In this document: piece by piece, positions 32,703-39,028 of the stretch | How the letters are laid out: each line of letters starts with the position of its first letter | How positions within the stretch are numbered: position 1 is the first letter of the stretch | Source: a bacterium | Lineage (GTDB): Bacteria > Patescibacteriota > Minisyncoccia > Phycocordibacterales > UBA2100 | Direction: 5' to 3' | Length of the DNA: 45,191 bases | Assembly: GCA_030647655.1 (NCBI GenBank) | Contig: JAUSJH010000007.1 | Location: 1 to 45,191, forward strand | Translations under genes and position numbers: made by a program | Notes under the pieces: generated by a model | The model's input: only the letters and a program-made list of their open reading frames with translations | The model's database searches: none | Told to the model about the DNA's origin: nothing

Positions 32703-33668
32703 TTAGTTTGGTTGGTTCTCAAGATTGCGGAAACCGGCGACGGTGAGCTCGGCTTTTATCGGCGGGTGAGCTTCGTAGCCTTCAAGCGTCACGTGCTCGG
32801 GGCGGAACGCATCGAGTGAGATAACCGCGTCGGAAATCTTCACTTTCGGGAAAGCTTTGGGCTCGCGCGCAAGCTGCTCTTTGACCGCTTCTCTGTGGTC
32901 TTCATAGATGTGCGCGTCGCCGAAGGTGTGCACGAATTCTCCCGCTTCACGTCCGAGTATTTTCGCCACTATCTGGGCCAAGAGCGCGTAGCTCGCAATG
33001 TTGAAAGGGACGCCGAGGAACATGTCGGCGCTTCTCTGATAGAGCTGGAGGCAGACTTTGCCGTGCTTGATGTTCATCTGATACATGTTGTGGCAGATAG
33101 GGAAGTGATTTACCTCTTCGGGCTTTGCCATCGAATAGAGATATTCAGGGTTCCACGAAGTAACTATCGCATTGTGGCAACTCGGGTCATTTTTGAGCTC
33201 CCTCACGGCCCAGCCAAGCTGGTCGATGCCGCGTCCGTCTTTGGCCGGCCACCGTCGCCACATTTCGCCATAAATATGGCGCAGCTCACCCCGCTGTTTT
33301 GCAAAACTAGCATCGGATTTTATTTTCTGGACGAACTCGTCTTTCGTCATTTCAAGTAACTTTTCTTTCTTCGCGCGCTCCATGTAGATGCGATACGGGT
33401 AATCATCCCAAATATGCACGTCGTTATCGACGAGGTATTTGATGTTGGACTGGCCCGACATGAACCAATAGAGTTCGTGCAATACGCCTTTCCAATATAC
33501 TTTCTTCGTTGTCAGAAGCGGAAATCCCCGTGAGAGGTCGAAGCGAATTTGCCGCCCGAAAACGCTGTACGTCTTTTTGCCGTGACCAGTATCCACCTGC
33601 TCGTCGCCGTGTTCGAGCATTTCCCGAAGGAGGTCCAAGTACTGGTGTTCGGCATGACGCGTACCCAT
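32703..33668 (-). CDS. thyA: Thymidylate synthase
   Basis: 321 residues. It shows HQYLDLLREMLEHGDEQVDTG, the active-site cysteine in HFPICHNMYQ (Pro-Cys-His is the usual form), and the dUMP-binding LQLYQRSADMFLGVPFNIASYALL and HTFGDAHIYEDH. It methylates dUMP using methylene-THF, giving dihydrofolate, which FolA recycles. It lies 2 bases after dcd. The insert KIKSDASFAKQRGELRHIYGEMWRRW is normal for the longer ThyA forms. Confidence 0.96.
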   Translation of the reverse strand: MGTRHAEHQYLDLLREMLEHGDEQVDTGHGKKTYSVFGRQIRFDLSRGFPLLTTKKVYWKGVLHELYWFMSGQSNIKYLVDNDVHIWDDYPYRIYMERAKKEKLLEMTKDEFVQKIKSDASFAKQRGELRHIYGEMWRRWPAKDGRGIDQLGWAVRELKNDPSCHNAIVTSWNPEYLYSMAKPEEVNHFPICHNMYQMNIKHGKVCLQLYQRSADMFLGVPFNIASYALLAQIVAKILGREAGEFVHTFGDAHIYEDHREAVKEQLAREPKAFPKVKISDAVISLDAFRPEHVTLEGYEAHPPIKAELTVAGFRNLENQPN

Positions 33669-33670
33669 AT

Positions 33671-34237
33671 TTATTTCTTGACCCTTTTTTTTCCGGAACC
33701 TTTCTCAGACGCGAAATGCTTCCAGTTATCCTTGGCGAATCGTCCGGTCTTCCGATAATTTTGGGAAGGCGGAGACGAGAGCGTCGAGAAAGTTATCTGT
33801 GCGATCTTCATGCCGGGACGTAGGACGATAGGGATGTTGTTCTGGTTGGTTATCTCGAGGGTGATGTGCAAGAAGTGTCCCGGATTCACGATTCCGGCCG
33901 TGTTGTGGATCATAAGGCCAATGCGTGCAAGAGAGGATTTGCCGCTCAGCTGTATCAGATATTCGTTGGAACCGAAGAAATCTTTCGAGGAGCCGAGCAC
34001 CGAGATACCCGGACGCAAGATGAACTCGTTACCATCCCTGACTTTTATCTCGCGCGTCTTCGCATAAATCTTCTCTACCGGATCAATGATGGCTGTCGTG
34101 TATGCGTCATTGAGAAGAAACGTGTTGCCGAGCAGAATGTCATAACTCGCAGGCTGCAGACGTTTTACGTCGAAAGGCTTAAGCACGATTGTGCCGCTTT
34201 TTACGGCTTTTTTTATGTCTACGTCGGAAAGAAACAT
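33671..34237 (-). CDS. dcd: dCTP deaminase family protein
   Basis: 188 residues. N-terminal LSDVDIKKAV and LQPASYDILLGNTFLL; core SGKSSLARIGLMIHNTAGIVNPGHFLHITLEITN carries the Ser/Arg and catalytic Glu positions of the dCTP deaminase/dUTPase fold; C-terminal PIVLRPGMKIAQITF. It would supply dUTP or dUMP for the adjoining thyA. Whether it is monofunctional or bifunctional (deaminase plus dUTPase) cannot be decided. A Lys-rich tail is present. Confidence 0.88.
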   Translation of the reverse strand: MFLSDVDIKKAVKSGTIVLKPFDVKRLQPASYDILLGNTFLLNDAYTTAIIDPVEKIYAKTREIKVRDGNEFILRPGISVLGSSKDFFGSNEYLIQLSGKSSLARIGLMIHNTAGIVNPGHFLHITLEITNQNNIPIVLRPGMKIAQITFSTLSSPPSQNYRKTGRFAKDNWKHFASEKGSGKKRVKK

Positions 34238-34241
34238 AAGG

Positions 34242-34916
34242 CTACTCTACCACGAAGACTTTTTCGGTCCCATAATACTCCGGCCAGTTGGCATTGTAGA
34301 AAGCAAACATACGCTCAAGCCGCTCCTGTGGCAATTCCTGCACACCGAGCCTCTGCATGAGGGCAGAGACCTCGCGGCGCGCGTCTCCGACGCGCGCCGC
34401 GTCAGTCACCACGAGCTCAAACTCCGCGAGCCAGCCGTAGCCGGCGTTCTTGTCGAGCGTCACATTGACGCCTTTGCAGACGTACTCTTCGCGCTCGCGT
34501 GACCATTTGGCTTGATACGAGAATCCTGCGGAGAGAAGGAGTGCGTCGAGATCCTCCAGCGGTAGCGGCACTTTCTCCTCGAGCTCCATTCTCGAGATGC
34601 CGTTCTCACTTGTCGTATCATCCACCGATACTTTGGTGACGATAAACACGTCACCGTCTTTATCGCGCGTGCGCACGGAGAAATTCTTGGAGCGTGCTAC
34701 AAGGTCGTTCAGTTTCACTTTTGCATCTGGGGAGAGATGCACGGAGAGAATTGTGGCAAGCTTATCGAGCGAGCCGCCTTCGAAATAGTGATTGAGCTGT
34801 TTGTTCTTGGAGTGTAGGGCGCACGAGGGGTCAAGAGTTTTCATAGCCGCGCGCACCTCGTCAGCCCGCTTTGAATTCCCGAGCAAGGCCTTTATTTCAA
34901 CCTCGTACGTTTGCAT
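34242..34916 (-). CDS. CYTH-domain protein (class IV adenylate cyclase/triphosphatase-like)
   Basis: 224 residues. The N-terminal EVEIKA matches the ExExK signature of the CYTH fold. Other expected charged strands are FSVRTRDKDGDVFIVTK, SRMELEEKV, and WSREREEY. Family members cleave inorganic triphosphate or thiamine triphosphate, or make cAMP; the substrate here is unknown. It is first in the minus-strand operon, 4 bases ahead of dcd. The coding sequence contains a 29-base perfect palindrome. Confidence 0.82.
   Translation of the reverse strand: MQTYEVEIKALLGNSKRADEVRAAMKTLDPSCALHSKNKQLNHYFEGGSLDKLATILSVHLSPDAKVKLNDLVARSKNFSVRTRDKDGDVFIVTKVSVDDTTSENGISRMELEEKVPLPLEDLDALLLSAGFSYQAKWSREREEYVCKGVNVTLDKNAGYGWLAEFELVVTDAARVGDARREVSALMQRLGVQELPQERLERMFAFYNANWPEYYGTEKVFVVE
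34373..34401. repeat. ORF-embedded palindrome in the CYTH gene
   Basis: Perfect 13-bp arms (CGCGGCGCGCGTC and its complement) with centre TCC. It encodes the DAARVGDARRE stretch on the minus strand. Confidence 0.75.
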
Positions 34917-34938
34917 AGTTGAGGATACCCATTATAGT
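34911..34938 (+). promoter_or_regulatory. Promoter of folA (leaderless)
   Basis: TTGCAT, 16-base spacer, TATAGT (34933-34938), six bases to ATG 34945. The hexamer overlaps the opposing -10. Confidence 0.5.
34931..34936 (-). promoter_or_regulatory. -10 box of the CYTH-dcd-thyA-tmk-glyA-dedA operon
   Basis: Minus strand consensus TATAAT, 14 bases before ATG 34916, sharing bases with the folA -10. The two promoters probably compete. Confidence 0.5.
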
Positions 34939-34944
34939 CGAGGC

Positions 34945-35448
34945 ATGAAGAAGTCGGTAGTAGCCGCTGTCGTCGCCATCGGGAAGAATCGCGAGCTCGG
35001 GCTTGGCGGGAAATTGCTCTGGCACATTCCCGACGACTTGAAGCGCTTCAAGCGGTTAACGCTCGGGCACCCTGTCATCATGGGGCGCAAGACGTTTGAG
35101 TCCATTGTCGGGTACATAGGTGGACCACTACCGGAGCGGACGAATATCGTGGTTACGCATGACCCCACATGGAAATACGAAGGTGTGATTACTGCGCCCT
35201 CACTTGAAGAGGCGATTGCAAAGGCGAAAGAACTCGACACGGAGGAAATCCATATCGGAGGCGGAGCCGAGATCTACAAACAAGCGTTGCCGTATATAGA
35301 CAAACTTTATCTAACCCTCATTGATGCCGAAGGTGAAGCCGACACTTTCTTCCCGCCGTACGAAAAGGAATTTACAAAGAAAGTATTTGAAGAGGCGAGA
35401 GAGTGGAACGGATTAAAATATTCGTGGGTGGATTTGGAGCGATGGTAG
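34945..35448 (+). CDS. folA: Dihydrofolate reductase
   Basis: 167 residues from ATG 34945, set by the upstream -10 and by homology; the track start at 34792 overlaps the divergent gene. It shows VAAVVAIGKNRELGLGGKLLWHIPDDLKRFK, HPVIMGRKTFES, and IHIGGGAEIYKQAL, with a conserved acidic Asp in IPDD. It reduces the dihydrofolate made by ThyA, divergent to it. A decayed copy of its 3' end follows the next two genes. Confidence 0.95.
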   Translation: MKKSVVAAVVAIGKNRELGLGGKLLWHIPDDLKRFKRLTLGHPVIMGRKTFESIVGYIGGPLPERTNIVVTHDPTWKYEGVITAPSLEEAIAKAKELDTEEIHIGGGAEIYKQALPYIDKLYLTLIDAEGEADTFFPPYEKEFTKKVFEEAREWNGLKYSWVDLERW

Positions 35449-35468
35449 GGCGCGATTCTTGCATCTAG

Positions 35469-35497
35469 TAGACACATGCAGTAATTTTTCGTATACT
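35469..35497 (+). promoter_or_regulatory. Promoter of hicBA-2 (leaderless)
   Basis: TAGACA, 17-base spacer, TATACT (35492-35497), seven bases to ATG 35505. Both hexamers match consensus at five of six bases. Confidence 0.65.
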
Positions 35498-35504
35498 GGT
35501 CGGC

Positions 35505-35747
35505 ATGAAAAAGAAAATGCTGCATACGTTTACTGCGGTCTACAAGAAGGCGCGCGGCGGATACACCGTGTGGATTGAAGAGATTCCCGGAGTTATTTCC
35601 GAGGGTAAGACGAAAGTGCAAGCGACGGCGAACATCAAAGATGCCCTCGCGCTCATGCTTGAAACCAATCGCATCATGTCGTTCAAGGATGCGGTCGGCA
35701 ACATCGAACGTTCCCCCATTTCACTCGCTGTACCGGAAACAGTATGA
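35505..35747 (+). CDS. hicB: HicB-family antitoxin (second copy)
   Basis: 80 residues: HTFTAVYKKARGGYTVWIEEIPGVISEGKTKVQATANIKDALALMLETNR, the same HicB-like core as at 4681 but clearly diverged. The stop overlaps the HicA start (ATGA). The module lies exactly between folA and a copy of the folA 3' end, indicating an acquired cassette. Confidence 0.86.
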   Translation: MKKKMLHTFTAVYKKARGGYTVWIEEIPGVISEGKTKVQATANIKDALALMLETNRIMSFKDAVGNIERSPISLAVPETV

Positions 35748-35932
35748 AGCGTGCGCGGCTTCTCGCGCACTTGCAGAGAAACGATTGCGTACTTCTGCGT
35801 GAAGGCGCAAAACATTCTATTTACATGAATCTCAAAACTGGAGCGCGAACGTCTGTGCCGCGGCACGTCACACTCTTGCCGTACACTGTCCGCGCCATTT
35901 GCAAGCAGTTAGGCATTTCGTATCCGCACTAG
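35744..35932 (+). CDS. hicA: HicA-family toxin (second copy)
   Basis: 62 residues: LLAHLQRNDCVLLREGAKHSIYMN with the catalytic His in GAKH, and TSVPRHVTLLPYTVRAICKQLGI. Related to the HicA at 4903 but distinct in sequence, so the two modules are not recent duplicates. Confidence 0.86.
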   Translation: MKRARLLAHLQRNDCVLLREGAKHSIYMNLKTGARTSVPRHVTLLPYTVRAICKQLGISYPH

Positions 35933-35937
35933 TGCCT

Positions 35938-35957
35938 CTTGCGTTCACTCACGCAAG
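35938..35957 (+). repeat. Inverted repeat after hicBA-2
   Basis: CTTGCGT/ACGCAAG, 7-bp arms, 6-base loop TCACTC. It lies at the junction between the toxin gene and the folA remnant. Confidence 0.45.
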
Positions 35958-35963
35958 CATCTG

Positions 35964-36041
35964 TTCACGAAAAAAGTATTTGAGGAATCACACGAGTGGA
36001 ACGGATTAAAATATCGCTGGGTGGATTTGGAGAGAGGCTAG
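35964..36041 (+). pseudogene. Remnant of a folA 3' end
   Basis: The frame from TTC at 35964 to TAG at 36039-36041 reads FTKKVFEES then EWNGLKY, WVDLER and stop, matching the last 25 codons of the intact folA (35371-35448). By hand count 62 of 78 bases agree, with several silent differences. No start or upstream folA sequence precedes it, so this is a decayed fragment of a diverged folA allele or paralogue. Confidence 0.8.
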
Positions 36042-36048
36042 AAACTTC

Positions 36049-36669
36049 TCAGGACTTTGCCGCTTCCGACAAGGCGCCCTTGATCGCGGACATCATTTGC
36101 TGTTCTCTGGGGAACTCACCGTTTGTAAGGGCGCTCTGCGGGTCCTGTTTGTCGATTTTTATGCCTCGCGCCGCATACATTTCCGCAATTACTGAGCCAA
36201 CGGTGTTTTCTTTGAATCCGCCATCTTTAGCTCGGGCTGCTTCGACCGCCTCTGTCGGAAATTGTACTCCACGCGGTGAGACAGAAACGCAGACTCTGCC
36301 GTTCGGAAGTTTTATGGCGGCGACGGCTTTATCTTCCCAGCCGCCATTACCGTCATCAAATATGCCACTCTCGACGCTTACGAAAGCATGAGGTCCCTTT
36401 GCCTCTGTGCCCACAAGACCTTCAGCACTCTGTATTCTGTTCCGTGCTCCTTGCTCCGCCTCGTCGCCAACGGGTTGTTCGTTAATCCCCGACTGAGCTT
36501 TCACACCAACGACATTAAAATTTCTTTTCGGAAAGAGTTCCAGTAAGACTTTTTTTACGGTCCCCACTTTTATCGCACTTGCAGAGGTAACAATGATCGA
36601 ATCGGGGAGTTGTAAGCCCTCAAACGAGTCTCGTAAAACATTCAGCCCAGAGTTAGTTTCTATTGTCAT
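36049..36669 (-). CDS. YjjX-like non-canonical NTPase (inosine/xanthosine triphosphatase family)
   Basis: 206 residues. It shows the DUF84/YjjX features: VTSASAIKVGTVKKVLLELFP, GVKAQSGINEQPVGDEAEQGARNRI and FVSVESGIFDDGNGGW. These enzymes hydrolyse ITP/XTP and so keep damaged purines out of nucleic acid. Monocistronic, with a minus-strand promoter directly upstream. Its end is 8 bases from the folA remnant. Confidence 0.82.
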   Translation of the reverse strand: MTIETNSGLNVLRDSFEGLQLPDSIIVTSASAIKVGTVKKVLLELFPKRNFNVVGVKAQSGINEQPVGDEAEQGARNRIQSAEGLVGTEAKGPHAFVSVESGIFDDGNGGWEDKAVAAIKLPNGRVCVSVSPRGVQFPTEAVEAARAKDGGFKENTVGSVIAEMYAARGIKIDKQDPQSALTNGEFPREQQMMSAIKGALSEAAKS

Positions 36670-36675
36670 GACCTC

Positions 36676-36703
36676 ATTGTTCCAGACAAAACGAATTGGT
36701 CAA
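36676..36703 (-). promoter_or_regulatory. Promoter of the YjjX-like gene (leaderless)
   Basis: Minus strand TTGACC (36698-36703), 16-base spacer, AACAAT (36676-36681), six bases to ATG 36669. Confidence 0.45.
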
Positions 36704-36707
36704 GACT

Positions 36708-36767
36708 AAAAAGTAAGAAACCCCGGGGCAGCGCACTACTGCTGCCACAACGGGGTCTCTGTTTCTT
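36708..36767 (-). terminator. Intrinsic terminator of the LOG gene unit
   Basis: On the minus strand a long interrupted hairpin (outer arms AAGAAAC...ACCCCG/CGGGGTTTCTT, inner arms GGCAGC/GCTGCC) is followed by ACTTTTT. It lies 17 bases after the LOG stop. Confidence 0.65.
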
Positions 36768-36783
36768 GTAGTTGTAGGTCGCG

Positions 36784-37479
36784 TCAAGCCGCGGCCTGTC
36801 TCGCTTTGAATCGCTCGTGCGCTTCCATGATGATAGGAATAACTTCTTCCATAGTCATCACGTGATGAAGGGTTGGAATTTCCTCAGAACGGCGATGTCC
36901 GTTCTTCACCATGCCTGTATCCATCCAGTCGAGCAATCCGAGCCATTTTTCGCCCACAAGTATAAGCGGCACATCCGCGAGATGCTTCTCCTTGAGCATT
37001 TGCCAGACCAGCAACATTTCCAGGACCGTTCCCACACCCGGGTCTGTCACTACGAATGCCGACGACAGTCGGACGAAGCAGTGCAGGCGCGAGTAGAAGG
37101 TCAGGTGGCGGATTAGCTTGTCGATGAACCGATTAGGCGGTTCACCAGCAATCGGAACTTTCACACCGTAGGTTCGGATGAAAGTATTCAAGCTGGCTTT
37201 CGCGCCAGCAAGTGCTGCCTCCATCACCCCTGGGCCCCCGCCTGTGACAATGTCGAATCCGCGCCCCGCGAGGTACTTGCAGAGCTCGAAAACCGACTGG
37301 TACAGACTGTCACCAGGGACTGCACGTTTTGTGCCCCAAACGCAGACGCGAAAGCGGTACGGGCGAGGCAGCAAGCTTTCGATCAAGTTGATAACCTCCC
37401 ACAACTTGAAAAGGGCCCATTCGTTGACCGGGATTGTCAGGCCTCTGAATGGCAGACGTATTCGCTTAACTTCACTCAT
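36784..37479 (-). CDS. LOG-family Rossmann protein (lysine decarboxylase-like nucleotide-binding fold)
   Basis: 231 residues from ATG 37479, preceded by TGAGG at Shine-Dalgarno distance; the track start is a TTG. It shows VCVWGTKRAVPGDSLYQSVFELCKYLAGRGFDIVTGGGPGVMEAAL, then DPGVGTVLEML where most LOG proteins have PGGxGTxxE. It may therefore not be a standard cytokinin riboside monophosphate phosphoribohydrolase. It has a clear intrinsic terminator and is downstream of a small membrane protein. Confidence 0.78.
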   Translation of the reverse strand: MSEVKRIRLPFRGLTIPVNEWALFKLWEVINLIESLLPRPYRFRVCVWGTKRAVPGDSLYQSVFELCKYLAGRGFDIVTGGGPGVMEAALAGAKASLNTFIRTYGVKVPIAGEPPNRFIDKLIRHLTFYSRLHCFVRLSSAFVVTDPGVGTVLEMLLVWQMLKEKHLADVPLILVGEKWLGLLDWMDTGMVKNGHRRSEEIPTLHHVMTMEEVIPIIMEAHERFKARQAAA

Positions 37480-37494
37480 TGGATTCCTCAACTT

Positions 37495-37542
37495 TCATGA
37501 GGTTACTGGCCCGCTCGTTTTTGATCGGGCCCGCAGTTGCAT
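37495..37542 (-). CDS. Possible 15-codon leader ORF upstream of the LOG gene
   Basis: ATG 37542 preceded by GGAGG four bases away, then 15 codons rich in Arg/Ser/Thr and TGA, 15 bases before the LOG ATG. A GC-rich stem-loop (GGCCCG/CGGGCC) lies within it. It could be a leader peptide or chance. Confidence 0.25.
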   Translation of the reverse strand: MQLRARSKTSGPVTS

Positions 37543-37596
37543 TTATCCTCCGCTGCAACATGCGGTGTCACACTCATCCGTAGTGACCACGGCACT

Positions 37597-37839
37597 TTAG
37601 CGCACCAACGCAGCGAACGCGATGATGATCCACACGGTCTGGAGACAAACTCCCGACCATGCGACTTTGGTGTAGAGCTCGTACCCGAAGAGGGCGGAAC
37701 CGGCGATATTCATCGCCAAGTACCACCACGCCGTCGGACTGACTCCGAAGTTTGTCGTCAGCAGGTATCCGCCAACGATCATGCTCATCCCAATCCATCC
37801 GAGGATGGGGGGATGGTATTTCCTCAAGAGTTCCAACAT
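37597..37839 (-). CDS. Small membrane protein (CBU_0592-like)
   Basis: 80 residues from ATG 37839, with AAAGGAG ten bases upstream; the TTG at 37848 is too close to that site. Three hydrophobic helices: PPILGWIGMSMIVGGYLL, AWWYLAMNIAGSALFGYEL and GVCLQTVWIIIAFAALV. The GW-G and MNIAGS pattern recalls the small CBU_0592-type membrane family; function unknown. It is the first gene of the unit that includes LOG. Confidence 0.65.
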   Translation of the reverse strand: MLELLRKYHPPILGWIGMSMIVGGYLLTTNFGVSPTAWWYLAMNIAGSALFGYELYTKVAWSGVCLQTVWIIIAFAALVR

Positions 37840-37908
37840 TTTAGTCAAACTCCTTTGCTTTTCGCGTTTCTAGCCTTATGGGCTGCGACAGCCGCAGCAC
37901 TAGTTCGC

Positions 37909-37936
37909 ATTATAATACCAAAATTGGATTCGTCAA
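37909..37936 (-). promoter_or_regulatory. Consensus promoter of the small membrane protein/LOG unit
   Basis: Minus strand TTGACG (37931-37936), 16-base spacer, TATAAT (37909-37914). The leader of about 63 bases contains a GCTGCG/CGCAGC hairpin (37882-37898) and a Shine-Dalgarno site. This differs from the leaderless promoters elsewhere. Confidence 0.7.
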
Positions 37937-37939
37937 GTC

Positions 37940-38959
37940 TTATTTCGCAAGGCTTTTCAGAACCTTCAAATATAAGTTTTCAACTATCTTCTGTTGGGCT
38001 TTGCCCCCCTTTACATAGTGGTCAAGGCCCGGCGCGGCGTTCACTTCTAGGACCCAGTATTTTTTGGGCTTTTGGCGGATGTCGCCGGCAATCATCAAGT
38101 CGACGCCGCAGAGGCGCAATCCCATATCGCGAGTGAGTTTGATTGCGAGCTTTTTAAAACCAAGATGAATGGGCTTGGTGACGTCTACAGCATCCCCGCC
38201 GGAGGAGAGATTCGCGTTATCAAGAAGATAGACACGGTACCCGCGCGCTGGGACAGAGCGGAGTGCAAGCTCCTGATGGCCGAGTTTGTTCGCAATGCGT
38301 ATGTCGTCGACCTTGATCTGCGTATCGCGGGTCGACGCAATGAACCCTTTCTGTTTTTCACGCAGTAGCGCACGAATACTTGACCTGCCGTCGCCAACTA
38401 TGTTGAGCGGTATCCGCTCGTACGCGGATATGACCTTGCTGTCGAGAACAACAATGCGATAGTCTTTTCCATATACGACCCGCTGCACCAAAGCGACACG
38501 ATCACGAGCGAATACGAATCGCATGGCACGATAGAGTTCGCGCTTATTGTGGACGAGAAATACTCCCACGCCCTGACTGCCACTGTTGGGCTTCACGACG
38601 ACGGGGAAGCCGAGGCTTTTCGCATAGCGGTATCCCGCACGTATATCCCTTCGTGAACCGATAGTCTCGCACCACTCATCCGAGAAGAATGTTCTGCCGA
38701 TAATTGTCGGATAGCCCATTTTGTGCATGAAGAAGTTCGCATAATCTTTATCCTTGGAAATGTCGGAAGCGCCCACGGAATTGAGATCGAGCGTGTTGTA
38801 GCGGAAGTACCGGTTGGAGGCTCTCTTACCCTTTCCGCCGGGGTAGTGTATCTGGCCTGCAATGTTCCATTCAGGCTCCAGTACTACCCGCGCACCAACT
38901 TTTGGAGCGAGCCGCTGAAGCATTTTTGCGAGGACGAGATGTTCGGATTTCCTCCTCAT
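37940..38959 (-). CDS. ATP-grasp ligase (RimK/cyanophycin synthetase-like)
   Basis: 339 residues from ATG 38959, preferred because an extended -10 ends seven bases before it; ATG 38971 lies inside the hexamer. ATP-grasp features are GFPVVVKPNSGSQGVGVFLVHNK, ALVQRVVYGKDYRIVVLDSKVISAYER, CGVDLMIAGD and the metal-binding VLEVNAAPGLDHY. These enzymes form amide bonds from a carboxylate and an amine. The substrate is unknown; peptide or glutamate tailing are possibilities. Confidence 0.85.
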   Translation of the reverse strand: MRRKSEHLVLAKMLQRLAPKVGARVVLEPEWNIAGQIHYPGGKGKRASNRYFRYNTLDLNSVGASDISKDKDYANFFMHKMGYPTIIGRTFFSDEWCETIGSRRDIRAGYRYAKSLGFPVVVKPNSGSQGVGVFLVHNKRELYRAMRFVFARDRVALVQRVVYGKDYRIVVLDSKVISAYERIPLNIVGDGRSSIRALLREKQKGFIASTRDTQIKVDDIRIANKLGHQELALRSVPARGYRVYLLDNANLSSGGDAVDVTKPIHLGFKKLAIKLTRDMGLRLCGVDLMIAGDIRQKPKKYWVLEVNAAPGLDHYVKGGKAQQKIVENLYLKVLKSLAK

Positions 38960-38966
38960 GTGAGGT

Positions 38967-38975
38967 ATCATGACA
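38967..38975 (-). promoter_or_regulatory. Extended -10 of the ATP-grasp gene
   Basis: Minus strand TGT-CATGAT, seven bases before ATG 38959; no good -35. Divergent from the purL promoter. Confidence 0.4.
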
Positions 38976-38995
38976 CAGTGAATTGTTTTCCACGC

Positions 38996-39023
38996 TTGAC
39001 TTTTTGCGCGAAGATAGTATCAT
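38996..39023 (+). promoter_or_regulatory. Promoter of the purL operon (leaderless)
   Basis: TTGACT (38996-39001), 16-base spacer, TATCAT (39018-39023), five bases to ATG 39029. No riboswitch-like leader or obvious PurR-type operator can fit. Confidence 0.6.
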
Positions 39024-39028
39024 AGACC

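Noticed and set aside
34792-34944. N-terminal extension of the folA frame
   Set aside because: It overlaps the CYTH gene start; family homology and the -10 box both place the start at 34945.
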